From NCBI RefSeq assembly GCF_003330845.1, contig NZ_CP026121.1:1841501-1905500 (forward strand): 64,000 nt of DNA, in the 5' to 3' direction. Below the pieces are notes generated by a model, which was not told the DNA's origin, searched no databases, and saw only the letters and a list, made by a program, of their open reading frames with translations. The stretch comes from Streptomyces sp. Go-475. Lineage in GTDB: Bacteria > Actinomycetota > Actinomycetes > Streptomycetales > Streptomycetaceae. Positions 15,797 through 24,212 of this stretch are shown here, piece by piece. A program made the position numbers and the translations under genes. The first letter of the stretch is position 1, and the number at the start of each line of letters is the position of its first letter.

Positions 15797-16564
15797 ATGA
15801 ACAGAACCGCGGAAGAACGCCAGCGCGAGATCGTGCTGGCCGCACGGCGCGACGGATCGGTCGACGTCACCGCCCTCGCCGCCGACCTGGGCGTGGCCAA
15901 GGAGACCGTACGGCGGGACCTGCGCGTCCTGGAGGACCACGGCCTGCTCCGCCGCACCCACGGCGGCGCCTACCCCGTGGAGAGCGCCGGGTTCGAGACG
16001 ACACTCGCCTTCCGCGCCACCAGCCACGTCCCCGAGAAGCGCCGGATCGCGGCCGCCGCGGCCGAACTGCTCGGGGACGCCGAGACCGTCTTCGTCGACG
16101 AGGGCTACACCCCGCAGCTCATCGCCGAGGCACTCCCCCGGGACCGGCCGCTGACCGTGGTCACCGCGTCCCTGCCGGTCGCGGGCGCCCTCGCCGGGAC
16201 CGACACCGTCTCCGTCCTGCTGCTGGGCGGACGGGTCCGCTCCGGCACCCTCGCCACCGTCGACCACTGGACGACGAAGATGCTGGCCGGCTTCGTCGTC
16301 GACCTGGCGTACATCGGCGCCAACGGCATCTCCCGCGAGCACGGCCTCACCACCCCCGACCCGGCCGTCAGCGAGGTCAAGGCCCAGGCGATCCGCGCCG
16401 CCCGCCGCACCGTGTTCGCGGGCGTGCACACCAAGTTCGGAGCGGTCAGCTTCTGCCGGTTCGCCGAGATCGGCACGCTGGAGACGATCGTGACCAGCAC
16501 CCTGCTGCCGGCGGCCGAGGCCCACCGCTACTCGCTGCTCGGACCGCAGGTCATCCGCGTCTGA
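15797..16564 (+). CDS. DeoR-family transcriptional regulator of polyol operon
   Basis: 255 residues. The N-terminal HTH (VDVTALAADLGVAKETVRRDLRVLEDHGLLRRTHGGAYPVE) carries the DeoR signature ETVRRDL..L...G...RTHGGA. The C-terminal DeoRC sugar-phosphate sensor domain includes FVDEGYTPQLIAEAL, LLLGGRVRSGTLATV and AYIGANGISREHGLTTPDP. It sits 78 bp ahead of the ABC operon on the same strand and probably represses it until a phosphorylated sugar or polyol binds. Start ATG 15797 (AAGGCGG upstream). Confidence 0.92.
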   Translation: MNRTAEERQREIVLAARRDGSVDVTALAADLGVAKETVRRDLRVLEDHGLLRRTHGGAYPVESAGFETTLAFRATSHVPEKRRIAAAAAELLGDAETVFVDEGYTPQLIAEALPRDRPLTVVTASLPVAGALAGTDTVSVLLLGGRVRSGTLATVDHWTTKMLAGFVVDLAYIGANGISREHGLTTPDPAVSEVKAQAIRAARRTVFAGVHTKFGAVSFCRFAEIGTLETIVTSTLLPAAEAHRYSLLGPQVIRV

Positions 16565-16642
16565 CCCACCCCCTTCGTCCCCCACCGGGCACCTCCATGC
16601 CCTGCCGCGCCCCTTATCTCCCCATACATCCAGGAGCGATCC

Positions 16643-18016
16643 ATGCGAACCCAGAGCCGACGACGGCCTCCGCGAGCCCCGCTCGCCGTGGCCGCCGCAG
16701 GGACGCTGCTCGCCCCGCTGCTCTCCGGCTGCTGGGTCGGGGCGGGCGGGGCCGGATCCGGCGGCGACGCCATCAACGTCCTGATGGTCAACAACCCGCA
16801 GATGGTCGAGTTGCAGAAGCTGACCCGCGCCCACTTCACCAAGGAGACGGGCATCAAGGTCAACTTCACCGTCCTGCCGGAGAACGACGTCCGCGACAAG
16901 ATCAGCCAGGACTTCGCCAACCAGGCCGGCCAGTACGACGTCGCCACGCTGTCCAACTACGAGATACCGATCTACGCCCGCAACGGCTGGCTGCACGAGA
17001 TGAACACGTACGTCGCCAAGGACCCGGGCTACGACGAGCAGGACGTGCTCAAGCCGATGCGCCAGTCCCTCACCGGGGCGGACGGCAAACTCTACGGCCA
17101 GCCCTTCTACGGCGAGTCGTCGTTCCTGATGTACCGCAAGGACGTGTTCGAGAAGAAGGGCCTGACGATGCCCGCCCGCCCCACCTGGCAGCAGGTGGCG
17201 GACCTCGCGGCGAAGGCGGACGGCGCCGAGCCCGGCATGAAGGGCATCTGCCTGCGCGGCCTGCCCGGCTGGGGCGAGGTGATGGCCCCCCTGACCACTG
17301 TTGTGAACACCTTCGGCGGCACCTGGTTCGACAAGGACTGGAAGGCGCGACTCGACTCCCCCGAGTTCGAGAAGGCGACGAAGTTCTACGTCGACCTGGT
17401 GCGCGAGCACGGCGAGTCCGGCGCCGCCCAGGCCGGCTTCGCCGAGTGCCTGAACAACATGACCCAGGGCAAGGTCGCCATGTGGTACGACGCCACCTCC
17501 GCGGCCGGATCCCTGGAGGCGGCGAACTCCCCCGTCAAGGGCAAGGTCGGCTACGCCCCCGCGCCGGTGGAGAAGACGGAGTCCTCCGGCTGGCTCTACA
17601 CCTGGGCCTGGGGCATCCAGCAGGCCTCCCGCAACCCGGACAACGCCTGGAAGTTCGTCTCCTGGGCGTCCGGCAAGGAGTACGAGCAACTGGTCGGCGA
17701 CCAGATCGGCTGGTCCAACGTCCCGGCCGGCAAGCGGGCCTCCACCTACGCCAATCCCGCCTACCGCAAGGAGGCCGCCGCCTTCCAGGAGATGACCAAG
17801 GAGGCCATCGAGCAGGCCCGGCCCAACGAGCCCGGCGTGCAGCCGCGCCCCGCGCCCGGCATCCAGTTCGTCGGCATCCCCGAGTTCACCGACCTCGGCA
17901 CCAAGGTCTCCCAGGAGATCAGCGCGGCCATCGCCGGACGCCAGTCCGTCGAGTCGGCCCTGAGGAAGTCGCAGGCGCTCGCCGAGAAGATCTCCGAGGA
18001 GTACGAGGGACGATGA
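16643..18016 (+). CDS. Extracellular solute-binding lipoprotein, polyol type
   Basis: 457-residue family-1 binding protein. The twin-Arg-rich signal peptide ends in the lipobox LLSGC at about residues 26-30, so the mature protein is lipid-anchored. Mature sequence has the sugar-binding pattern INVLMVNNPQMVELQKLTRAHFTKETGIKVNFTVLPENDVRDKI, typical of sorbitol/mannitol (SmoE-like) binding proteins. AGGAG lies 8 nt before the ATG. Its stop overlaps the permease start (ATGA). Confidence 0.9.
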   Translation: MRTQSRRRPPRAPLAVAAAGTLLAPLLSGCWVGAGGAGSGGDAINVLMVNNPQMVELQKLTRAHFTKETGIKVNFTVLPENDVRDKISQDFANQAGQYDVATLSNYEIPIYARNGWLHEMNTYVAKDPGYDEQDVLKPMRQSLTGADGKLYGQPFYGESSFLMYRKDVFEKKGLTMPARPTWQQVADLAAKADGAEPGMKGICLRGLPGWGEVMAPLTTVVNTFGGTWFDKDWKARLDSPEFEKATKFYVDLVREHGESGAAQAGFAECLNNMTQGKVAMWYDATSAAGSLEAANSPVKGKVGYAPAPVEKTESSGWLYTWAWGIQQASRNPDNAWKFVSWASGKEYEQLVGDQIGWSNVPAGKRASTYANPAYRKEAAAFQEMTKEAIEQARPNEPGVQPRPAPGIQFVGIPEFTDLGTKVSQEISAAIAGRQSVESALRKSQALAEKISEEYEGR

Positions 18017-18954
18017 CCGCCACGACCACGGCCCCCGTGGCCGCTCCCGAGACGCGCGCCCCGGTCCGCCGCCCCTCCGCCCGGCTGCGCGCCTGGGCGA
18101 CCCGCGCCCCGCTGCTCCCCGCCCTGATCTTCATGATCGTCGTCACCCAGCTGCCCTTCGTGGCCACGCTGGTGATCTCCTTCTTCGACTGGAACAGCCT
18201 CTACCCCGACGCCCGCCGCTTCACCGGCCTCGCCAACTACCAGGAGGTCCTCACCGACGCGGACCTGCGCCACTCGGTCTGGACGACCGTGCTGCTGACG
18301 GTGGCGGTCGTGCTGGCCAGCCTGGTGCTGGGGCTCGTCCTGGCGCTGCTGCTGGACCGCGGGTTCCGCGGCCGGGGCATCGTACGGACGCTGCTTATCG
18401 CGCCCTTCCTGGTGGTGCCGGTCGCCGCCGCCCTGCTCTGGAAGCATGTGCTCTACAACCCTGAATACGGCTTGTTCAATGGGTTGTTGCACTATGTGGG
18501 CGGCCCACAGCCCGACTGGATCTCGAACACCCCGCTGCTCGCCGTCGAGGCCTCGCTCGTCTGGCAGTGGACGCCGTTCATGATGCTGATCCTGCTCGCC
18601 GGCCTGCAGAGCCGCGACCACGAGCAGATCGAGGCGGCCCGGGTCGACGGCGCGAGCGACTGGCAGATCTTCGTCCATCTGACGCTCCCGCACCTGCGCC
18701 GCTACCTCGAACTCGGCGCCCTGCTGGGCTCGATCTACATCGTGCAGAACTTCGACGCGGTCTTCACGATCACGTCCGGCGGCCTCGGCACCGCCAACCT
18801 CCCCTACACCGTCTACCAGAGCTTCTACCAGGCCCACGAGAACGGCCTCGCCTCGGCCGCGGGCGTCCTGGTCGTCATCGGCTCGATCGTCATCGCGACC
18901 TTCGCCCTGCGCGTGGTGTCGTCCCTGTTCCGCGAGGAGGTGTCCCGCGCATGA
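18013..18954 (+). CDS. Polyol/sugar ABC transporter permease (MalF-type)
   Basis: 313-residue inner-membrane permease with six TM segments. The EAA loop is EAARVDGASDWQIFVHLTLP. Starts at ATG 18013 inside the stop of the binding-protein gene, and ends overlapping the next permease (ATGA). It forms the membrane channel with the product of 18951-19775 for uptake of a polyol. Confidence 0.92.
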   Translation: MTATTTAPVAAPETRAPVRRPSARLRAWATRAPLLPALIFMIVVTQLPFVATLVISFFDWNSLYPDARRFTGLANYQEVLTDADLRHSVWTTVLLTVAVVLASLVLGLVLALLLDRGFRGRGIVRTLLIAPFLVVPVAAALLWKHVLYNPEYGLFNGLLHYVGGPQPDWISNTPLLAVEASLVWQWTPFMMLILLAGLQSRDHEQIEAARVDGASDWQIFVHLTLPHLRRYLELGALLGSIYIVQNFDAVFTITSGGLGTANLPYTVYQSFYQAHENGLASAAGVLVVIGSIVIATFALRVVSSLFREEVSRA

Positions 18955-19775
18955 GCGTCGTACGCCGTAACGGTTTGGGCCTGCTGGCCTGGCTGGCCGG
19001 GATCGTGTTCTTCCTGCCCATCGCGTGGATGGCGCTGACGTCCTTCCACTCGGAGACGGACGCGGCGACCAACCCGCCGTCCTTCGCGGCCGCCCTGACC
19101 CTGGACGGCTACCGGGAGTTCTTCGGCGCCGGCGGCGGCGCGAGCCCCTGGCCGGCACTGATCAACTCCACGGTCGCGTCCGTGGCGTCGACCCTGCTGG
19201 TCCTGCTGCTCGCCTTCCCCGCGGCCTACGCGCTGTCCGTCAACCGCGTCCGCAAGTGGAGGGACGTGCTGTTCTTCTTCCTCTCCACGAAGATGCTGCC
19301 GGCCGTGGCGGGTCTCCTCCCGATCTACCTCTTCGCCAAGAACGCCGGGATGCTCGACAACATCTGGCTGCTGGTCATCCTCTACACCTCCATGAACCTG
19401 CCGATCGCGGTGTGGATGATGCAGTCCTTCCTCGCCGAGATCCCGGTCGCCGTCATCGAGGCGGCCCGGGTGGACGGGGCCCGGCTGCCGACGGTCCTGG
19501 CACGGGTGGTGGCCCCGATCGCCCTGCCGGGCATCGCCGCCACGGCGTTGATCTGCTTCATCTTCAGCTGGAACGAACTGCTCTTCGCCCGGGTGCTGAC
19601 GGGCGTGGTCGCCGAGACCGCCCCCGTCTTCCTGACCGGCTTCATCACCAGCCAGGGCCTGTTCCTGGCGAAGGTGTGCGCCGCGTCGCTCGTCATCTCC
19701 CTGCCGGTGCTCGCCGCGGGGTTCGCCGCCCAGGACAAGCTGGTCCAGGGCCTGTCGTTGGGAGCCGTGAAATGA
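18951..19775 (+). CDS. Polyol/sugar ABC transporter permease (MalG-type)
   Basis: 274-residue permease. TM1 is LGLLAWLAGIVFFLPIAWMA and the EAA loop is VIEAARVDGARLPTVLARVVAP. Overlaps the genes on both sides by 4 bp, so binding protein, two permeases and dehydrogenase are one coupled unit. No ATPase gene is present, which implies use of a shared ATPase such as MsiK. Confidence 0.92.
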   Translation: MSVVRRNGLGLLAWLAGIVFFLPIAWMALTSFHSETDAATNPPSFAAALTLDGYREFFGAGGGASPWPALINSTVASVASTLLVLLLAFPAAYALSVNRVRKWRDVLFFFLSTKMLPAVAGLLPIYLFAKNAGMLDNIWLLVILYTSMNLPIAVWMMQSFLAEIPVAVIEAARVDGARLPTVLARVVAPIALPGIAATALICFIFSWNELLFARVLTGVVAETAPVFLTGFITSQGLFLAKVCAASLVISLPVLAAGFAAQDKLVQGLSLGAVK

Positions 19776-20767
19776 AGGCCGCCGTCATCGAGTCCGTGGG
19801 CAGGGCCGTCGTCGCCGAGGTCCCGGACCCGACGCCAGGCCCGCGCGAGGTCGTCGTCGAGGTCGCGGCCTGCGGCCTGTGCGGAACCGACCTCCACATC
19901 CTCCAGGGCGAGTTCGCCCCGAAGCTGCCGATCGTGCCCGGTCACGAGTTCGCGGGCGAGGTCGTCGGCGTCGGCACCCAGGTGACGGAGGTGGCGGTGG
20001 GCGAACGGGTCGCCGTCGACCCGTCCCTGTACTGCTACGAGTGCCGCTACTGCCGTACGGGCCACAACAACCTCTGCGAACGCTGGGCGGCGATCGGCGT
20101 GACGACGGCCGGAGGCGCGGCGAAGTACGCCCTCGCCCCGGTGGCGAACTGCGTGAAGCTCCCCGACCACGTCCGCACGCAGGACGCGGCGCTCGTGGAA
20201 CCGCTGTCCTGCGCGGTACGCGGCTACGACGTCCTGCGGTCCCGCCTCGGCGCGCACGTGCTGATCTACGGCTCCGGCACGATGGGCCTGATGATGCTGG
20301 AACTGGCCAAGCGCACGGGCGCGGCGAGCGTGGACGTCGTCGACGTGAACCCGGCCCGCCTGGAGACGGCCCGCCGCCTCGGTGTCTCCGGGGCCGCCGC
20401 CAACCCGGACGAGCTGGACCGCCCGCAGGGCTGGGACCTGGTCGTCGACGCGACCGGCAACGCGGCGGCGATCCAGGACGGTCTGGACCGCGTGGCGAAG
20501 GCCGGCACGTTCCTGCAGTTCGGCGTCGCCGACTACGCGACCCGCGTGACGATCGACCCGTACCGCATCTACAACCAGGAGATCACCATCACCGGCTCGA
20601 TGGCGGTGCTGCACAGCTTCGAGCGGGCGGCGGAGCTCTTCGCGAACGGCGTCCTGGACCCCGGGGTCTTCATCAGCGACCGGATTCCTCTGGAGCGGTA
20701 TCCGCAGGCGCTGGAGCAGTTCGCGGCGGGGGTGGGGAGGAAGATCGTGGTGGTGCCGCAGTCGTAG
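19772..20767 (+). CDS. Zinc-dependent polyol dehydrogenase (MDR family)
   Basis: 331-residue medium-chain dehydrogenase. Catalytic-zinc motifs are ACGLCGTD and PGHEFAGEVVGVG; the structural-zinc loop is CYECRYCRTGHNNLC; the NAD-binding turn is YGSGTMGLMMLELAKRTGA. Placement at the end of a SmoEFG-like ABC operon suggests oxidation of the imported polyol (sorbitol, mannitol or arabitol type) to a ketose. Its last 95 bp overlap, antisense, the 3' end of the terpene cyclase gene. Confidence 0.9.
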   Translation: MKAAVIESVGRAVVAEVPDPTPGPREVVVEVAACGLCGTDLHILQGEFAPKLPIVPGHEFAGEVVGVGTQVTEVAVGERVAVDPSLYCYECRYCRTGHNNLCERWAAIGVTTAGGAAKYALAPVANCVKLPDHVRTQDAALVEPLSCAVRGYDVLRSRLGAHVLIYGSGTMGLMMLELAKRTGAASVDVVDVNPARLETARRLGVSGAAANPDELDRPQGWDLVVDATGNAAAIQDGLDRVAKAGTFLQFGVADYATRVTIDPYRIYNQEITITGSMAVLHSFERAAELFANGVLDPGVFISDRIPLERYPQALEQFAAGVGRKIVVVPQS

Positions 20768-21374
20768 CGACCCGGGTGTGCCGCCGGAGCAACAGGGCGT
20801 AGGCCGTGTCCAGAACGGCGGCGCACACCCCCAGCGCCAGCGCGAGCACGCTCCTGGTGTCCTCCACGACGACGATGGTCGCGGCGGCCGTACCGCTCCC
20901 CTTCGACACGGCGATCGTCAGGGACTGGCCCGCCGCGTTCCCCCGCTGCCCGAGCATGCCGAGGAAGGCCAGCGACATGACCACGTTGCTGAAGAGCGCG
21001 GAGTAGGCGTCGACCGGATGGCCGTCGAATTCCCGCGCGACCAGGTAGTTCACCACGAGGCAGCCCGCGAGGAAGGCGACGCTCCAGGGAACGAAGTACC
21101 TCTCGTCGTACCGGAGTGAGAACTCCGGTCGCCCGTACGTGAAGTACGCGACCAGGATCGCGATGTCGAAGAGGAACCAGACGATGTTGATCGCGATCTG
21201 GAGCGCGTACGGGCTGGGTTCCACAAAGGCGTAGGTGAACTCCCAGGTGATGTTCAGCGCCAGGGCCACGAAAGGCATTCCGTAGGTCCGGTCCCTGAAT
21301 CCCCGCAGAATGATGGCGACATAGGCGGTCGTCCAGGCGATTCCGGCGACAAGGGACAGTGCGGTGGCCGTCAT
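20673..21374 (-). CDS. Transmembrane-type terpene cyclase (Pyr4/PaxB/AtmB-like)
   Basis: 233 residues, seven predicted TM helices up to about residue 196, then a Pro/Ser/Ala-rich tail. The pattern ALNITWEFTYAFVEPSPYALQIAINIVWFLFDIAILVAYF (acidic Glu45, Glu52, Asp70 in membrane helices) matches the integral-membrane cyclase family of meroterpenoid and indole-terpenoid pathways, which protonate an epoxide or olefin of a prenyl chain. GAGGAGGGG precedes the ATG. Last gene of an operon with a polyprenyl synthase, a UbiA transferase and a methyltransferase. Product unknown. The tail overlaps the convergent dehydrogenase gene. Confidence 0.78.
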   Translation of the reverse strand: MTATALSLVAGIAWTTAYVAIILRGFRDRTYGMPFVALALNITWEFTYAFVEPSPYALQIAINIVWFLFDIAILVAYFTYGRPEFSLRYDERYFVPWSVAFLAGCLVVNYLVAREFDGHPVDAYSALFSNVVMSLAFLGMLGQRGNAAGQSLTIAVSKGSGTAAATIVVVEDTRSVLALALGVCAAVLDTAYALLLRRHTRVATTAAPPRSSSPPPPRTAPAPADTAPEESGR

Positions 21375-21410
21375 GTGCCGTGTTCCCCTCCTCGGCGAGT
21401 CATGGATGGG

Positions 21411-22370
21411 TCAGCGGTCGCGATAGGCCGCGCGGAACGCCATGGCGGCCAATTCCCGCTGCCAGGCCGGGGCCAGTGAGGATGCCCGGACCGCCGCGCA
21501 GGCTTCCTCGGTCAACCGCTCGATCCGCCGCTCCACTTGCGCCGCCCCGCCGTTCGCCGCCATGCGTCCGCGCAACGCCGCGGCGTCCCAGCCGTGCCCG
21601 GCGCTCTTCCCACTGCGTTCGCTGTCGTCGGCCACGCCGATGAGGTCGTCGCGCAGTTGGAAGGCCTCACCCAGTTTCTCGCCGTACGTCCCGAAGGCCG
21701 GGGCGAGATCGGACCGGCCGGCCACGGCCGCGCCTATTTCGAGGGGGCGGCGGACGGTATAGCTCCCGGACTTCCACACGGCGATCCAGCGGGCCAGTTC
21801 CGGGGTCACCTCGCCTCTGACCGCCGTGTCCACATCCAGGTATTCACCGACGATCAGCTCTATGCGCAGTTCGTCCCAGATGGGTTTCACCTCCGGCGGC
21901 AGCCCCGCCATGAGGCGGTCGGCGTAGGCGAGCGCCAGATCTCCGGCGAGTACGGCGACACTCTCGCCGAAGCGCCGGGGTTCGCCGTTCCAGCCCTGCG
22001 CCCGGTGCTCCTCGGCATGGCGTGCGTGAGCCGTCGGGAGACCGCGGCGGAGCCGGGCGCCGTCGGCCACGTCGTCGTGGAGCAGGGCGCAGGTGTGCAG
22101 GAACTCCAGGGCCGCGGCGGCGTCGACGATCTCCGGGGCGTCGGGGGCGCCGCCCGCCGCGAGGTAGCCGCTCACGCAGAACAGGGGCCTCAGGCGTTTT
22201 CCGCCCGCTCTGATGAGGGAGGCCACCTCGCCGACGGGCACCACGGCGCGCTCCCCGTGCGCCGACCAGCGGTTCAGCTCCTCCTTGAGGACTCCTGCCA
22301 GGCGTTCCTCGACCGCGGCGAGCAGGCCGGACCGGACCGAGGACACGGACGCGGGATCCACGGGCGTCAT
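21411..22370 (-). CDS. Polyprenyl (probably geranylgeranyl) diphosphate synthase
   Basis: 319-residue all-alpha trans-prenyltransferase that elongates DMAPP/FPP with IPP. First Asp-rich motif LLHDDVAD (Asp99, Asp100, Asp103) and second QLRDDLIGVADD (from Asp241) are present, plus GGKRLRPL near residue 57 for IPP. No bulky aromatic residue precedes the first motif (Cys94, Ala95), which fits C20 or longer rather than C15 products; this is an inference from known chain-length rules. ATG at 22370 overlaps the UbiA stop. Supplies the prenyl donor of the operon. Confidence 0.88.
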   Translation of the reverse strand: MTPVDPASVSSVRSGLLAAVEERLAGVLKEELNRWSAHGERAVVPVGEVASLIRAGGKRLRPLFCVSGYLAAGGAPDAPEIVDAAAALEFLHTCALLHDDVADGARLRRGLPTAHARHAEEHRAQGWNGEPRRFGESVAVLAGDLALAYADRLMAGLPPEVKPIWDELRIELIVGEYLDVDTAVRGEVTPELARWIAVWKSGSYTVRRPLEIGAAVAGRSDLAPAFGTYGEKLGEAFQLRDDLIGVADDSERSGKSAGHGWDAAALRGRMAANGGAAQVERRIERLTEEACAAVRASSLAPAWQRELAAMAFRAAYRDR

Positions 22371-23275
22371 CCCCTCACCACGCGAACGACGACGGGCAGG
22401 AACAGCTGGAACAGGAAGAGCAGGCCGAGTTCGGCGAACCAGCAGAACCGCTGGCTGCGCACCAGCAGCACGGGCCGGAAGACGACGAGCCAGGACATGA
22501 CGGCTCCGATGCCGAGGCAGAGGACGGCCAGGGTCCGCAGCGGCGCCCCGAGACCGGGAACGTCTTGCCCGCCGTCCAGCAGGCCCACCCCCGCGTACAG
22601 GACGATCCAGGGCACCGTGTAGCCGGCCACGCCGATCGCGTGCACCCCGCGCCTCGGGATCTTCATGGCGAGCGAACTGCCGCCGACGTGCGCGTCGCCC
22701 GCCAGGTCCTTGATGTCCTTGAGCGGGATCACGAACAGGTGGTGGAGGAAGCAGACCAGGCCCACGAGCAGGATCACGCCCTCGCCCGCGCCGCCCGAGG
22801 CGTAGAGCGACGTGCAGCTCAGCACGGCCAGCACACCGCACACCGTCGAGATGACGAGGGTCAGCGGCCCCAGCAGCCACTGCCGTCCGAACCGCACGCC
22901 GGGGAAGGAGTACAGCAGGGAGAACAGCAGGTGCAGGGCGAACATGACGGCGCCGAACGCGGGCGGGGCGAGCGCGAGCGCGCACAGCACCGAGCCCGCG
23001 AAGCAGCTCGCGACCACGGCCCACCCCTGGGCGATCGAGACCCTGCCGGAGGGGAACGGCCGCTCCGGGTGGTTGATCCGGTCCGCTTCCACGTCGTTGA
23101 TGTCGTTCAGAACGCTGCAGAAGCCCTGGGCGAACAGGCCGAAGAGCCCGACCGCGATCACGTCGGACACCGCCGGCGACGCGTCGACGGCCCATTCACC
23201 GAAGAGGTACAGCGCCAGCGCCTGAAGAACGATCATCACCGTGATTTCCCAGCGGCAGATGATCGTGCTGACCAT
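22367..23275 (-). CDS. UbiA-family membrane prenyltransferase
   Basis: 302-residue membrane protein with about nine TM helices. Both diphosphate/Mg motifs are intact: N57DxxDxxxD65 (NDINDVEADRINHPERP) and D187xxDxxxD194 (DIKDLAGD). It transfers the polyprenyl chain to an acceptor (aromatic ring, quinone precursor or glycerol phosphate). ATG at 23275 lies 2 bp after the methyltransferase stop, so the genes are coupled. Ending within the synthase start (ATGA) keeps donor synthesis and transfer together. Confidence 0.88.
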   Translation of the reverse strand: MVSTIICRWEITVMIVLQALALYLFGEWAVDASPAVSDVIAVGLFGLFAQGFCSVLNDINDVEADRINHPERPFPSGRVSIAQGWAVVASCFAGSVLCALALAPPAFGAVMFALHLLFSLLYSFPGVRFGRQWLLGPLTLVISTVCGVLAVLSCTSLYASGGAGEGVILLVGLVCFLHHLFVIPLKDIKDLAGDAHVGGSSLAMKIPRRGVHAIGVAGYTVPWIVLYAGVGLLDGGQDVPGLGAPLRTLAVLCLGIGAVMSWLVVFRPVLLVRSQRFCWFAELGLLFLFQLFLPVVVRVVRG

Positions 23276-23277
23276 GC

Positions 23278-24048
23278 TCACAATTTCGGCAGAACGAGCA
23301 TGCCGACCATTCCCAGGTCGTGGAACACGGCACCCGGATATTTTCGCGCTTGCGCCCGCCACAGGCCGCGCGGAAACGTGTAGTCCGCGGTATAGCGCTG
23401 GAGATCCTTGAACGCCGGCTCCTCGGGCAGCCGGTACAGGCCCATGGACCGTACGACGCCCCGGACCGGGGGAAGCTTGCGCACCTTCGCGTGGGCCAGG
23501 CACAGGCGCAGGAAACTCCCGGCGAGCATTCCGGGAGAGACGCTGCCCACCGGGGCGCGGCTACTCGTCATCACTTCCACGGCGATGACTCGCCCGCCGG
23601 GTTCGGCGAGGTCGTGCAGGCGCCTGAGGTAGTCGGACGGATTCCCCATGTAATCGGCCACGAAGCTGCTGGCGACCACCTGAGCGGGCCGCAGCCGGGC
23701 GGCCGCTTCGAGAAAGTCGTCCTGCACGACGTCGAGGCGCGCGCCGGGTCTTCGCTCCAGCAGCGGGGCGAGCCGGCGGCGGCACTCCTCGGCCGCGTCG
23801 GATATCTCCACGACGGTCACCTCGCGCAGGGCGGGCCGCTCGTGCAGCACCCGCCGCATCCACAGTCCGGTGGCCGCTCCGACTTCCAGAATGCTGGACG
23901 CGTTCCTGGGAACGTAGTGGGCCATCAACGACCCGAGATAGGCGTCGTTACCGCCGATCCTGTCCGTGAAGTAACCCTGTTCGTTCAGGGTGTTGTACGC
24001 ATGGGCTATTCGCGCTCTGCGTGAGGCATGCCGCTCCGGTAAGGCCAC
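23278..24048 (-). CDS. SAM-dependent methyltransferase, first gene of terpenoid operon
   Basis: 256-residue class I methyltransferase. Motif I is SSILEVGAATGLW (about residues 52-64), followed by VTVVEISDAAEECRRRL and the motif IV region QVVASSFVADYMGNPSDYLRRL. The start is GTG 24048 with AGGGGG 5 nt upstream. Codon 3 is TTA, the rare leucine codon read by the bldA tRNA in Streptomyces, suggesting developmental control of the whole coupled operon. Probably O- or C-methylates the acceptor or final terpenoid. Confidence 0.82.
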   Translation of the reverse strand: MALPERHASRRARIAHAYNTLNEQGYFTDRIGGNDAYLGSLMAHYVPRNASSILEVGAATGLWMRRVLHERPALREVTVVEISDAAEECRRRLAPLLERRPGARLDVVQDDFLEAAARLRPAQVVASSFVADYMGNPSDYLRRLHDLAEPGGRVIAVEVMTSSRAPVGSVSPGMLAGSFLRLCLAHAKVRKLPPVRGVVRSMGLYRLPEEPAFKDLQRYTADYTFPRGLWRAQARKYPGAVFHDLGMVGMLVLPKL

Positions 24049-24212
24049 CGATTCCCCCTGATATTCGGTTCAGGCCGGGGCTGTGCTGGTTCAGCCTGCA
24101 CGAGGCGACGACGGCGGCGCAAGACAGGTGCCGTCCGTTCCTCTCCGGCGACGGCCGCCCGATTGGCGGTCCGGTAAGGGAACGGTAAAGCGGTGCCGGT
24201 CGTTCACCTGGC

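Noticed and set aside
15437..17689. Long minus-strand open frame opposite udh, the DeoR gene and the binding protein
   Set aside because: Spans three real genes and a terminator on the other strand, no domain motifs, typical GC-rich shadow frame.
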